Of a stretch of 64,000 nucleotides of DNA, positions 48,094-60,019 are shown piece after piece (the first letter of the stretch is position 1; each line of letters opens with the position of its first letter). Source of the stretch: Taxillus chinensis (taxonomy: Eukaryota > Streptophyta > Magnoliopsida > Santalales > Loranthaceae); contig CM042085.1 of the NCBI GenBank assembly GCA_023512835.1, forward strand, positions 36,968,324 to 37,032,323, in the 5' to 3' direction. Under the pieces are notes generated by a model. That model did no database searches, had not been told where the DNA came from, and worked only from the letters and a program-made list of their open reading frames with translations. A program made the position numbers and the translations under genes.

Positions 48094-48559
48094 CTATGCA
48101 GAGAAATCAAGCATACCTAATCGGAAGAGTAGTTCAGAGAACCTCGCATCAGGCAGGGGCTTTGTAAGTACGTCTGCTAATTGATCTTCAGTAGCAACAT
48201 GTTCCAGTGAAATATGCTTTTTGAGAACATGATCGCATATGAAGTGATACCTGACCTCAATGTGCTTCGTCTTAGGATGCATGACAGGATTGTTGCTGAT
48301 GGCAATTGCACTAGTGTTGTCACAGTAGAGTGGAATAGATGACATGTTGAAACCGTAGTCGGTAAGTTGACTTTGCATCCAAAGTAGTTGTGTGCAAGAA
48401 CTTAGGCAGCTATATATTCCGCCTCAAGAGTAGAGGTTGATACGGAATTTTGCTTTTTACTGAACCATGAGATCAATCTATTTCCTAGAAACTGACACGT
48501 ACCACTTGTGCTTTTCCTGTCGATGCGACATCCAGCGAAGTCGGCATCAGAGTATCCGG
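48094..48559 (-). pseudogene. copia RNase H and end of pol
   Basis: GYSDADFAGCRIDRKSTSG, FLGNRLISWFSKKQNSVSTST and EAEYIAA; then after a frame change LYCDNTSAIAISNNPVMHPKTKHIEVRYHF and TEDQLADVLTKPL. These are the standard C-terminal RNase H motifs of copia pol. Stop at 48094-48096. Confidence 0.88.
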
Positions 48560-48853
48560 ATAAGGTGTTTGGTATGGAAGGTTCATCTCCCGTCAAAACT
48601 CCCATGTCTGTCAGTGCCAAGTTAGATCCTGATGTGGACGGTATTTCAGTAAATGTGACTGACTACCGAGGGATGATAGGATCCTTCTCGTATCTTCGAC
48701 AAGTCGCCCAGACATTATGTTTGCAACTTGCATCTGTGCACGATATCAGGCGAATCCCAAGGAGTCACATATGCTTCATGTAAAATAGATATTAAGGTAT
48801 CTCAAGGGAACGATGAGTTTGGGACTCTGGTACCCAAAGAAGTCCAACTTTAG
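48560..48853 (+). pseudogene. Inverted piece of copia pol (RT thumb/RNase H link)
   Basis: This segment encodes pol on the plus strand while everything around it is on the minus strand. Plus-strand reading: FGMEGSSPVKTPM, AKLDPDVDG, DYRGMIGSFSYLRQ, then in the next frame [38 protein letters not shown]. Re-inverting it would fill the gap between IEVKQ and SGYSDADFAG, with about 15-20 residues missing at the RT side. Confidence 0.85.
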
Positions 48854-49560
48854 CTGTTTAACTTCTATTCCAAGGAAGTAGGACAGTTCTCCCATCATGC
48901 TCATCTCAAACTTGCCTGTCATCAACTTAGCAAACTCTTCACAAAGCTTCGGATTCATTGATCCGAAAATGATATCATCCACGTATATCTGTACGATTAG
49001 AGTGTGTCCTTTCTCTTTTCGTAGAAATAAGGTGGTGTCAATCTTCCCTTTTTGGAAGTTGTGTGCAAGTAGGAATTTTGATAGTGTGTCGTACCAGGCT
49101 CTTGGAGCTTGCTTCAAACCATATAAAGCTTTCCGAAGTTTGTAGACTAGATGTCCAGCTTTAGGTTCAATGAAACCGGGAGGTTGTTCTATGTAAACCT
49201 CCTCTTGGAGATCTCCATTCAGGAATGCGCTCTTGACGTCCATTTGATAAACTATGAAGTTTTCATATGAAGCATACGCCAGAAACATTCGAATTGCCTC
49301 AAGTCTTGCTACTAGAGCAAAGGTCTCATCATAGTCTATGCCTTCTTCTTGACGATATCCTTTCGCTACCAGTCTGGCTTTGTTCCGGATTACTATTCCA
49401 TCTGTATCAAGCTTGTTCCGGAACACCCATTTAACTCCAATGACTTGCTGAGACTTAGGCCTGGGTACTAATGTCCACACATTGTTTCTCTTAAATTGAT
49501 TGACTCTTCTTGCATGGCTTCTATCCAATTTGAATCCTGAAGAGCTTCATCTACCACCTT
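48854..49560 (-). pseudogene. copia reverse transcriptase
   Basis: RT motifs: [68 protein letters not shown] (catalytic Asp), [12 protein letters not shown], and YVDDIIFGS at 48974-48985. The frame is open for 250 codons from 49528; a one-base deletion separates it from the linker. It breaks off after YFLGIEVKQ at about 48854, where the inverted segment starts. Confidence 0.9.
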
Positions 49561-50339
49561 TGGTTCTATTTGAGATAGAAAACACGAGTAAAGACTCATG
49601 TTAGAGGTGGCTGCTCTTGTTCTTACACCAACAGTAGGATCACCAATCACTTGATCTGAAGGATGGTTTCGAGTCCATCTATAATTCTGTGCATGTGATG
49701 GATGATCTTGAGCAATTTGAAACTCTTCCAGATTAGGTGGTTCAGAAATATCCGCTGGTTGAGCTTCGCCCGGACTAGTTGTTTCCGTATTAGAAGGTAC
49801 GGTTGAACTAGATGGTTCTTCAACACTGTTTCTTTCGGTGTTGATCGGTCCGGACGGACTTGAAGGTGCTCCGGAATTTTGGGTATCCGTAGGAGTATGT
49901 CCTGGAGCTAAATGGTAGTCCGGAGTCCGAGTCATCTGTAGTATCATCCATACAATTTCTTTGTGTCTCGCTGATGCCACGTGATTGGTCGGGATGTGTA
50001 ACAGGAACATTCATAAACTTCGAATAATCGACGTTCTTGTCCATGACCTGCACATTAGAACTTGAAGAACCGACTTTTGACCAATCAAGATTAGCTTCAT
50101 CAAAAGTCACATGGATAGATTCTTCAACTTTAAAAAATTTTCTATTGAAGACCCGATAAGCCTTGCTATGTAGTGAGTACCCGACAAAAATCCCATCATC
50201 GATTTTTGGTTCAAATTTATTCCGGGTCTCTTTGCCATTTATCAAGTATATAGCAAGTACACCCCAAAAGTTCGAGATGTGAAATTGAAGGTTTTCGTCC
50301 TCTCCACATCTCATAGGGTGTTTTCATGGTAGATTTATT
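49561..50339 (-). pseudogene. Integrase C terminus and IN-RT linker
   Basis: 164 codons from 50314: INGKETRNKFEPKIDDGIFVGYS and FKVEESIHVTFDE are the usual end of copia integrase. A Ser/Thr/Pro-rich linker follows, ending in WIEAMQEE, the start of the RT domain. Confidence 0.8.
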
Positions 50340-51045
50340 TATTAGAGTTCCGTTTCGAACATAGCAGGCGGTGGACACAGCTTGACCCATAGAGCGAGAG
50401 GAAGCATTGCCCCTGCTAACATGGATCTACCAGCTTCAACTAAAGTACGATTCTTGCGCTCAGCTACCCCATTTTGTTGTGGGGTTCTGGGAGCAGAGAA
50501 GTCATGTTGTATGCCTTGTTCAGAACAATATGATCTCATTTCTGACAAATCAAATTCTGTACCATGATCACTCCTGATGCATTTAATGCTCAGTCCTTGT
50601 GAGTTGCTTATTCAGTTGAAGAGATCTACTAGATGCTCAAAAGTTTGATCCTTTGATTTCAGGAACATCACCCATGTGTATCTGGTGAAATCATCGATAA
50701 CCACAAGGGTATATCTCGCACTAGCTAGTGATGGAACAGATATAGGACCACAGAGGTCCATATGAAGAAGTTGTAGAGGAGCAGTTATTGAGTTAACTGA
50801 TTTGCTCTTAAAGCTGTGTTTGGTCTGTTTGCCAAGTTGGCATTCTCGACAGAGAGTGTCTTTGGAGAACTTGAGTTTAGGTAGACCAGTGACAAGATCA
50901 AGTGACGCTAACTTAGACAAAGTCTTAAAGTTTAAATGCGCGCATCGCTTGTGCCATAACCAACTATCTTCATCTGAAGCTTTAGTGAGGAAGCATACAG
51001 GGTCAGAAGAATTATTTCTTAAGACCACTGAGTATATGTCCCCAT
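50340..51045 (-). pseudogene. copia GAG-pre-integrase and integrase
   Basis: HHCC: WHKRCAHLNFKTLSKL and LCRECQLGKQ (51028 downward). Catalytic triad: LHMDLCGP (Asp at 50756-50758), RSDHGTEF (Asp at about 50567) and PQQNGVAERKNRTL (Glu at 50459-50461). One TGA after DLFN and a frame change near 50345. The three acidic residues are kept. Confidence 0.88.
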
Positions 51046-51289
51046 CTCTTGATCCAGATAACTTAATATCTCCGGATAAGTTGTCTCTTCATCGTACAGA
51101 GTTGGACATAAAGGAAACAGTAAATCCTTTGTCACATAGATTACTGACACTTAGCAAATTATGCTTCAAACCTTCGACTAGTGCAACTTTAGTGATTGAT
51201 ACACAGCCGTTAGAGTGCCATACCCGACAGTCTTACCTTTGCTATTGTCACCATATGAAACGGATGGACCTCATTTTTCATTAACTTCT

Positions 51290-51894
51290 ACGAGTAGAGT
51301 CTGATCACCCGTCATATGTTCGGAGCATCCACTATCGAGGATCCACTTGCTTTGATTGATTTTTAACTTCAAGTGATCCGGCAATGCATTCCAGAGATGC
51401 TCCTGAAAGACAACAGTTTACACTTTTGGTGCCCAAACTTGTTTCGGGCGGTTAGAGAATGCAGCGAGATTGTCACGCTCCGGATTTGAGTTTGCTAGGA
51501 CTTTTAGCTTTCCAAGTTGACATTAACTTGTTAGTTTCAATGCTTCTTTTATTTGGGTTTTCTTGGGAGAGACACTCCTTTTAGATTTAGATTTTGTTTT
51601 GCTCGAAGAACCCCTTTTATAAAACCGATCTTTATTGGATTGAAATTGATTACAAAGCCAGACATCGGATAGACTCCAACATTCATAGTGATAATGACCC
51701 ATTTCCCTACGGATGGAACAGACACTATAATGTGAAGTACAAATAGGGGATACAGGTCTCTTAGATTTTCTGAGACTTTCTACTCTGTTCCCTGTGGCCT
51801 AATCCATTGCGTTTGGGTGACGCGCTCTTGGCCCTAAATGCGTCGGCCTTAGCCTACCTTTCCTTTTTTTTGGGTGCTACAGTTTTGGCTTTAA
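51290..51894 (-). pseudogene. copia protease region
   Basis: WILDSGCSEHMTGD, the copia retropepsin active site, with DSG at 51328-51336. The stretch between the coiled coil and this motif contains many stops and is the most decayed part of the element. Confidence 0.8.
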
Positions 51895-52494
51895 CTACGC
51901 GGCCTTCCCTTCATCATTAGTTACGGGTGCTACGCTTCGGGAAGCGCAAGAACAGGCCTCAACTCCACAGTCATAAACTATGGTGCCACCTGAAATGAAA
52001 CCATCCAACGGTTTAGATTTACTAATAGGATATAAGTTGGTTAGTTTTGGAGTGAAATCTGGAGGACACTCATTAGCTTGAGTATTGGAGTTTGGTGATT
52101 CGGAGCCTAGGCCAGGTTTGACTCGAATGTTATCTGGATCAGTCCTAAATGTAGAGGCTATTTCCCCGGATTTAAGCCACTTACGATTTATTTCCCTTTC
52201 CTGTTCAAGTTTGTTTTCGAGTCTTTTTACTATAACTTTTAGGCCAGAAAGATTGGTATTTAACAGATGATTTTCAGCTCTTAGATCGTGATACCAAGCT
52301 TCTTTTCCCCTGAAATCAGTGATGTCCTTTTCTAGTCTAGTAATAGTAAATTCAAGACGTTTGTTCTGACTTTCCATATCTTTGTACATTTGAGTAATTA
52401 TTAGTCTCTCATTCTTTTCATGATCGCATGTAGTAGTAAGAGATTCTAATTTACTCATGAGCTCAGAGATAGAAGATACCTCAGTATTTGCCAT
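51895..52494 (-). pseudogene. copia gag extension: coiled coil
   Basis: 199 codons in the same frame as the preceding gag segment, separated only by one TGA. The first half is a long heptad-like helix (SELMSKLESLTTTCDHEKN, ESQNKRLEFTITRLEKDI, LKVIVKRLENKLEQEREI). Sirevirus gag proteins are known to be extended and to carry coiled coils, so I read this as the C-terminal part of gag rather than a separate gene. The TGA may derive from CGA. Confidence 0.65.
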
Positions 52495-52497
52495 GAG

Positions 52498-53489
52498 TCA
52501 GACGTTCGGCTTAGGAGTTGGCTCATCATCCGAGGATTCCTCCTCTTCTTCCGAGCCACTGACGTACTTTGTTATGAACGCCTTCCTCTTGTTCTTGCTG
52601 TTGTCTGAGGTGGAACGTCGGGGTGTAACCTTGTCACTTTTCTCTGCCGTCTTAGATTTAGATCTGCATTCCTTGGCCCAGTGATCGGTTTTCCCACAGT
52701 TAAAGCATTCTTGGGAGCTTGACTCCGATCGTTCCTTCCTTCTGGATGATGAGGAGCCTCTTCTGAATCCTTTTCTACTTTTCTGAAGGAATCGTTCGAA
52801 GGATTTGACAAGAAGAGCTATTTCCTCTTCCACGTCCGAGTCGAATTTTTCGACTCATCCGTATCATCCTCCGGATGATTCCTGGTGCATTCTCGTAGCT
52901 TTGAGAGCTACTCCCTTTTCTTTCCGAGCTATCTTCTCATCATGGGCGAGTATTTGAATCGACCTCATGAGTCCGAAGCTCTCCGTAGATTTCCTCAAGG
53001 GCAGTGAATGGCCAGTTTTTGTCAGCTTGCATCTGGAGCTACTTGGAGTAGTAGCGATCCGGCAAGGATCGAAAGAACTTGTCATTGATTTGAGACTGAG
53101 TGTAGTGCTCATTGACAGTTTTTAGCTCTAGAATGAGCTTGCCGAATCTCCGATAGATGCTTTCCAGGGATTCGCCAGGTTTGTGATTGAAACTCTTAAA
53201 ATTCTGTCTGAGAGCACATATCACATTTTGCATTTGGGACTGACTCCCCTCATAGAGGATTGTCAGTTTATCCCAAACAGCTTTTGCTGACGTGCGGCCT
53301 TGGACGTCCGTGAAAGCCTCGGAATCCAAAGACGATGTAACATAAGCTAGAGCCTTTTCACTAGCGCACTGCCAGGCTCTTTCATCGTTGGTAAGTTTGG
53401 CATCCGTCTTTGGCCTCCTCACTCCATGTTCTCCGATAGTCATCGGAATTGGGATCTCCTGATGAAGACATGGCCACATGAGATGATCA
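52498..53489 (-). pseudogene. copia gag, central part with zinc knuckle
   Basis: Continues from the N-terminal part: TNDERAWQCASEKALAYV, TSAKAVWDKLTILYEGS and FRSLPDRYYSK are the standard copia gag (UBN2/DUF4219-type) blocks. A TAG near 53040 and frameshifts near 52940 follow. A C-x2-C-x4-H-x4-C knuckle, CFNCGKTDHWAKEC, lies at 52666-52707. An acidic Ser/Glu tail ends at a TGA (52498-52500). Confidence 0.82.
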
Positions 53490-53897
53490 TGTAATGACCC
53501 GTGTGTAACCCATGTGTAAGAAGTTAACCACAAACACCTTGGATGTTGGTGCACAAGTGTGAGGTAAGAGATGAGCCCAAGAGGGGACTTTTGGGAGGTG
53601 CATGTGACAAGTGGTAACGTACCTTTCCGCCCTAGGAAGATCTTATGCGTTCCGAGGCGGTTTTAAGTCTGTTTTGGCTGATCTTGGAGCTCACTTTTGA
53701 CCTAGTAGATGGCCTCAAACAATTGGCGTGCAAGAACAAAAGTTTCTTAGAATGAGGTCCTCTATCTACCACAGAAATTTCAGAGCATTTGGAGCTGAAC
53801 GTGAATTCACCCATTTCACGTGCAAGCATATTTTTGCTCCTCAGGCCTCTACAAGATGCAAGGAGACTTGTGGTGAAGTTTGAGTGCATTTGGAGCT

Positions 53898-53923
53898 GCA
53901 CGCCAATTGGGGAATTGGCGTGC
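53898..53923 (+). other. 26-nt inverted repeat in U3
   Basis: Perfect 11-bp arms GCACGCCAATT and AATTGGCGTGC around GGGG. It is one of a series of 26-nt structures in the gypsy LTRs whose arm sequence differs between subfamilies (see findings). Confidence 0.8.
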
Positions 53924-54047
53924 AAATTGGCGTGCAGGCATATTTTTGCATGGTTCCCTTGGTTTTGTCATTCTAATGACCTTTCTCCAAAGGACCATGT
54001 TGAAATTTGAGTATTTTGGCCTATATGGGTGCGGATAGGTACTAACT

Positions 54048-54131
54048 TGTGTGATCAAAACTACGTCGTTTTGATCCCTGGGTTTACTTAATCAAAACTA
54101 CGTCGTTTTGATGTGGATGGTGTCTATATAA
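54048..54131 (+). promoter_or_regulatory. Gypsy LTR core promoter: paired ACGT palindromes and TATA box
   Basis: Two boxes with arms ATCAAAAC and GTTTTGAT around TACGTC lie in tandem upstream of CTATATAAGGAGG (54124). The same layout stands before the TATA box in nearly all the gypsy LTRs. ACGT cores are typical bZIP targets; binding is inferred. Confidence 0.6.
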
Positions 54132-54724
54132 GGAGGGCTTGAGTTTGAGTTTAGGGTTCTTGTGTTCCTTTGTTGCTGTGCTGCCTGGAGAGAGAGAGAG
54201 CTAGAGAGAGAGAGGGAAGGGGAGTTCTTGGTTCTTCGCCGGAGCATCTTGCGTGGGGAGGACGGCGTTTGGCGCGGGAGCAAGGAAGATCTGCTTTAAG
54301 GTAGGGGTTCTGTTCTTCCTAAACCCTCCTCTGTCCTAGGGTCCTAGGGCGATTCTGGTCGTATCTGTTTATATATTTATATGTAAATTCATATAGGTGT
54401 GATCTCCTATATGAATGTTGGCCTTCAATGGCGTGTTGTTTGGATATATGTATATATGCCTGCCAAGTGTTTGACATAATGCCTGTGAGGCCGTGCATGT
54501 TATGTGTTTGAGGTAATGCCCGTGAGGCCGTGCATGTTATGTGTTTGAGGTAATGCCTGTGAGGCCACGCACGTCCAGTGTGTTAGATTATGTCTGTGTG
54601 GCTGGGTTTATGAGCTTGTGGATATATGCATGCTAAGTGTTCGATGTTATTCCGGTGTGACTGAGCATACTAAGTGTTTGATGTTATGCATGTATGGCCA
54701 TGTGTGCCGCGTGTTTGCTTGTAC

Positions 54725-54935
54725 ACCCGGTGGGCGTGGAAGCCTGGGACTGTTTTGTGGAACCCGGTGGTCGTGGAAGCCCGGGATCGTTTTGTGGAAC
54801 CCGGTGGCCGTGGAAGCCCGGGACTGTTTTGTGGAACCCGGTGGTGTGGAAGCCTGGGACTGTTTTGTGGAACCCGGTGGCTGTGGAAGCCCGGGACTAT
54901 TCTTGTAACCCGGTGGCTGTGGAAGCCCGGGAGTG
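54725..54935 (+). repeat. 36/37-bp tandem repeat, six copies
   Basis: Units start with ACCCGGTGG at 54725, 54762, 54799, 54836, 54872 and 54908 and contain GTGGAAGCCCGGGACTG. The same six-copy array recurs in the 3' LTR at 61263-61470. Confidence 0.9.
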
Positions 54936-55443
54936 TTTATGTACCAGCCCGTGTATGATTGCATTTGCTATTATAGCCTGTAACTACATCTGGTGGAATA
55001 ATTGTAACACGACACAGCACTTGTACACAAGGCATGTAGATATTAGGTGCATGGGATGGGTTGGGGAGACATGATCCCCTGCGAGCCGGTGGTTGCTCAC
55101 CCCTCCTACCATGTTGTTTTCTTTACAGGAACCTACAGGCGTTAGGTGGGAACACCAAGGTGGAAGACCATCTCCATTTTATTGTTTATTTCAAGTAATG
55201 TAATTTTATGATTTATGTAACCCAGGGTGGGAAATGTACTAAGGGATTGAATTGTAATAAGGAACATGGTTGTTTTGTGAACCTTTGATATGTGGAATTA
55301 AATAAAGATGTGGCTTGTTTGATTTATTGTAATTGTTAGACTTGTTTGTGGCATCCAGTAATCCAACCCCATTGCCCTCCGTGTGGGTGAATGGGGAGTC
55401 ACGTACCGGTTTCCTCGGGTTGGAAATCCGGGGCGTGACAATA

Positions 55444-55455
55444 TGGTATCAGAGC
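55444..55455 (+). other. Primer-binding site of the gypsy element at 53490
   Basis: TGGTATCAGAGC, three bases after the 5' LTR end. Confidence 0.9.
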
Positions 55456-56250
55456 ATGGTCTAGTTGGCCTAGGGTAATGGGCGGATCTGGTTATCTTGA
55501 GTCCTTTGGAGGAACCTGGAGGGACGTGCCTGATCAACACGGTCCTCTTTGAGCCTCTAAGGTGTACTTGGGGTAGTCCAGACCTGAGGTAGGATTTGCA
55601 TGCATTGGCATTAGGGCACTAGTTGCATTTGTTGTCTTTGTGTGATTGTGTGGGTAACCGAGATAAAGCATGTGAGAGAAAATATGAAGAACATGTTTTA
55701 AATTGTGCAACTCTGATTAACTCTGATTTTATGACAACTTGAGCTGTGTGCTTGTGGAATTGCTGTTTGTGCAATGTGGTTTAATGAGAACTGAAATGTG
55801 TGCAGTGTGTGTAATTGTATGGATAAATGGTTTGAACGTGATAAAGTTTCAATTGTGCAACTCGAAATTTTGTGATGATTCGAACATGAAAGCAAGGAAA
55901 GGAAATTGTGGAATTGAAACCGTGTGCTTGGGAACTTGTGGCTTGTGAACTGTTAACAAAATAAAATAATAATAATAAAGAAATAAATAAATAAATAAAG
56001 ACATTAAATTAAACATGTAATAATGTTGGTGTTCTGTGATGGAGCATGTGATTTGTTTGGTATGGTGTGCAATAAACGAGGTTATGAGCAATGCAATGGA
56101 ATGTAAAATTGGTATAGTCTGTTAAATGTGAACCTATAGACTTGTGTGGTAATAATGCGTGTTATAGCTTAAGTTGCTTAGTCGGTAGCGGTCTCGCGAT
56201 TGTTGAGATCATTGAGTGATAACTTAGAGCGCCGCCTTTTCGTGGAGCCA

Positions 56251-56870
56251 ATGTCTCGAAAATTGTGACCGGTACAACTATTGAGGTAGCAAAGAAGCCT
56301 GCCCCCCCAGGCTGGGCAAGTGGGAGAGCTGCAGGATGTAAGTAATGATATAATCATGGCAGAGGTTGGCGTCTTAAGCTCGATTATTCCAGAGGTGAGG
56401 GATGCGATTCGACAACTGATCAGGAGCGAGGTACGCCGAGAGCTGTCAGCCCTCAACACCCCCCCCGTTTGAGTCCTGTTTCTCGAAAGATTGCGCTTGT
56501 TGTGGACAACCGGGGCACTGGAACAGAGAGTGTGCCAAGGAGCAGCACCGGTGTCGCCTCTGTGGAAAAGTAGGACGTCTTCGTACAGTCTGTTTTAGTA
56601 GGACCGGAAGTGATGCTAGGGGATTGGCTCAGCGAGCTAGGGGTAAAGCTCAACGCCGAGTCCCGATTTGGAGGCAGGAGGACTACCCAGTGAGGCCAGT
56701 GGAAAAGCAAGACAGAACTTCATTGGTGGTATCGTGCCCCTTTGGTGGGTTGTCGGTTGAGTCTCGTACTAGTTATGTGAGGCGGGGTGGACTTTATCAT
56801 GTCCTGTTTGAGTTAGCATTTCGAATGGATGTGGTTGGTGACCTGTTAGGGAATAAATAAGTAAAAAGAG
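56251..56870 (+). pseudogene. gag remnant of the gypsy element at 53490
   Basis: ATG at 56251 is followed at once by a one-base deletion relative to the copies at 16559 and 26721. About 190 bases present at 26930-27050 are missing at about 56455. Zinc knuckles lie at 56492-56593: the first intact (CACCGQPGHWNREC), the second with His replaced by Arg (CRLCGKVGRLRTVC). Cannot be translated as one protein. Confidence 0.65.
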
Positions 56871-59800
56871 TAAATATAGATTTATAACGCTAGAAGAATA
56901 ATAAGTGACTAATGAGTATCTGGGTGTTGATTTTATAAGTGAGTGATATTCAATTTTGGCACATGTGGATAATCAAAGTAACCAAATCTTGTAGGCAACC
57001 TTTTTTTTCTAGTGGGAGGAAATTTAGACTGGCTAGCTAGTAGAGCTTGAGGTGTGAGGTGATGGCTTGTGAGTTATTGTGTGACACCCCCTTGGCAACC
57101 TTGATTTAATAGAAATATGTTCTTCGACGGATAGAGGTGTGTGTTGGAGTACTGCTTAAAAAGGGATATTCCTATGGTTACCTTTCTTTCCAAGCGTTGT
57201 GATTGAGGGGAAAACGCAGATAGTATAGCCTGCTCTTAGAGTCTTTGAAGCGTTATCTTGTTGGCTAGAGTGGTCATTGCAAGTTCTGGTTAATAACTAT
57301 ATGGGTGTTCTGGGTTCTCAGATGGTCAAGCAGTGGCCATGTGTCATGTTTGTCGAGTGTGAAAGACCATGAGTGATGTTCTTAGAACATGTTGTGAAAT
57401 GGGGATGCACACGTGTAAAATGTGAAGTGTTCTGGAGCTCAACTATCGGCTATGAGTGGGTTTTGAGGGTTATGCCCGGTGCATCAACTTGGTAAAAAGA
57501 GGTAAGCAAGTGAGATTTGGCAGGCCTTGTTCGGGCTATCTTTCTCTAAGGACTAAGGGTGTGCTTTTGCGTGGTAGGGCCATTCCTTCGGTTCGTATCT
57601 TGTGGGACTAGGCTTAGAGGAGGAGAGAAGGTGTAAGGCTGGTACGTTCGCTCGTCAGGTGTCTTGTGTTCCGTTGCTTGTGTTGCAAATGTGCTGGAAA
57701 TTTGGTATTGTGTTGTTGTATGTATTGCATTCGTGGTAAAGGTATACAACAGAGTTACTACATGTGGGTGTTGTGACATGTGCGTAGAGAAGGATGAGGT
57801 GTAGTAGAATATTAAATGTGGTGTGAGGATGAAGGAGAGTGTTCTAGGTGATGTTGTGTATGTTATACCTTGTCTAGTGCGATGGCCGGCTAAGCTAAAT
57901 ATTAAAGTGTTGTTGTCTTGGAAAAAGGTTGTTTGATGCCAGAGTTGAGTCGGTTGTGACATTTTTGCTTGGACGGGGTGTTAGTGCTACTCCTTGAGGA
58001 GAGATTTATATCGGACAGATGTCACAAAGGTGTATGTTTTAGAGCAGTGGTGGTAGACGGATGACCTCCATCTGTACTCCTTGGAAACCTTTCATGTGCA
58101 GTATAACGGGGTAAGTGAGATGGTTCATGCCATCAAGGTGTTGGGGTGTTTGGGAGTAACGTGGAAGTCCCGAATCAGGAGTTTGCATGTCTTGTTTCTT
58201 ATGCCTACCCGGAGGAATTGTAGTGACCACATTAAACTGAGGTTAAAGCCTGAGTATTTCTTGGCCCATTTGAGTGTTTCATTGGTGTGTAGGAATAGAA
58301 CGTGATGGTTGGTATGGCGGGGATAGTGGGAGATTCCCTTGTGACCTATGAGTGGTGACACAGAGGATTCCGTTGTTGTCATGTTGCAGGTAGGAGAGTT
58401 TTCCATGGTGGAGAGAACTATGTTGTTGGTACCTACCCATCGTCAAGGACTTCCTATCGTGTGGTCCGTCTGCTGGCTTGGTAAGGCATTATCTCTTGGG
58501 CTGTACGGTAAGCCTCAGTTGTGAAGGCTGTGTGGGACCTTGACGGATCCCTGTTCAACCGTGATCACGGATGCTAGCCCGAAGTGTCCGAGAGGCGTTA
58601 TAGTGTAGTGTTCTGGTTCATAGACTTCTTTTAGTCGATCCTCACGGTCGGTGACAGGTGATAGTCGGATGGTGGATTTTGGTCTTACCATGGTTGTGTG
58701 TGTGGTGCTGCATTTACTGTTTTTAGTGCATCCTTGGACTTCGTTGGGCGCCAGGTTGACTGCAACCAAGTGGTTAAGGGCACACTCCATTCTCGTGTTT
58801 CTATGTCTAGGCTTGTACTCCGTTCTGCGTCCCCATTGGCGTTGGTGGGGTTTCCATGTTCCTCGCTTGAGTGCGGTGGTTTTCGCAGTGATGATGGTGC
58901 TGCTGAGGTGAGCTCCCTGTGTGGGAATGTGATTGTGGTTTGCCTAATGCTATCCTATTTGTTTGTGTTTCATTGTGACCTCATTGTGCTTGCTGTTAGG
59001 GTGAGGTCTACCTATGGGCTGCGGCTGCATTGACTTCAAATCCCAATTGTTGGGTATTTTACGTTGTGGAGTGTTGGTTCTATTGTGACGCGCGTAGGCT
59101 AATGGTGTTGGCCTTGTTCGGTTGTTGGGGTCTTAGCGAATTTGTGGGAGGTTTCTCGACCTCACTATTGTCAGACTTGCTCCCATGCGTTGTCTTCTCG
59201 TGATGTTTACTACCTGCTTCCTCTTTTCGGGGATGAAAAGTCCAAAGGTGGGAAGGTTGTGAGGACACTCCCTGCGGATGAGTTTATAATGATGGTGAAT
59301 GGGCAGTGGAACGTTAAACGTGTAGTAGTGTTTCGTTTGTGAGTTGTTCCTTGTGGTGGTGTTTATGATGTGAGTTGCTCTGTGACCTATGTGATCTGTT
59401 AAACGTGTTGGTGATGGGCGTATATGTCGTACACCGTCGTGACGTGAATACTTGTGACATGTGTTAGGTGAGGAGAACAAGGGTTGTTGGTGAGATTAGA
59501 ATATGTGTTTCCTTATCATGCTGTGTTGTATTGGGTCTGTGGGTACGTGCCTTCATGTGTGTTATTGTGTGATATCTTCATTCGCGGGTATGTGAATGGT
59601 TGTGGATGATGTGCATCAGCATGTGCATTATGGAAAGTGTATTGTCTTTTCGCGGACGACACGTCCTATGGAGGAAATATGGAAACGCGGAACCTTGCTG
59701 CGTGAGCAACCCCCCAGCGTTGTTCGAGGACGAACAATCTTAAGGGTGGCGGGGTGGCTGTTGGCTGGTGTATTTGTATTTCCTTTCGACTTTGTGCTTG

Positions 59801-60007
59801 TGATGTGTATTTGCGACATGCGGATATGTGTTATATGCATTATTGTGAGGCATGTGGTTATGGATTATGGTGGTACCTTGTTATGTGCTGTTATGTGCTG
59901 TGCGCGGTGTATGACCCATTTGGGTGTTGTGGCTTGCCGGGTGGCAAATGGGTAGCTTGTGTTTGTTTTCCTCGTACGTCATTTCTTTTCGAGGACGAAA
60001 AGTTTTA
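56871..60007 (+). other. Interior of the gypsy element at 53490: pol C-terminal scraps and unassigned block
   Basis: At 57550-57615 VLLRGRAIPSVRILW matches the Tekay pol C terminus at about 24020-24065. At 59685-59740 a degraded REQPPSVVRGRTI-frame region overlaps the last pol residues (CAGCGTTGTTCGAGGACGAACAA). The roughly 1.85 kb in between shows no domain I know. Confidence 0.55.
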
Positions 60008-60019
60008 AGGGGGAGAGGA

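Larger units (their letters stand above)
53490..55440 (+). repeat. 5' LTR of the gypsy element at 53490
   Basis: TGTAATGACCCGTGTG to GGCGTGACA, 1951 bp. 26-nt inverted repeat 53898-53923, ACGT-core palindromes near 54053 and 54092, TATA box 54124-54131, GA tract near 54188, hairpin 54388-54415, six 36/37-bp repeats at 54725-54935. Confidence 0.92.

Noticed and set aside
48508..48567. Plus-strand open frame before the inverted segment as part of the inversion
   Set aside because: In this stretch the minus strand reads RNase H (SGYSDADFAGC), so the inversion starts only at about 48560.
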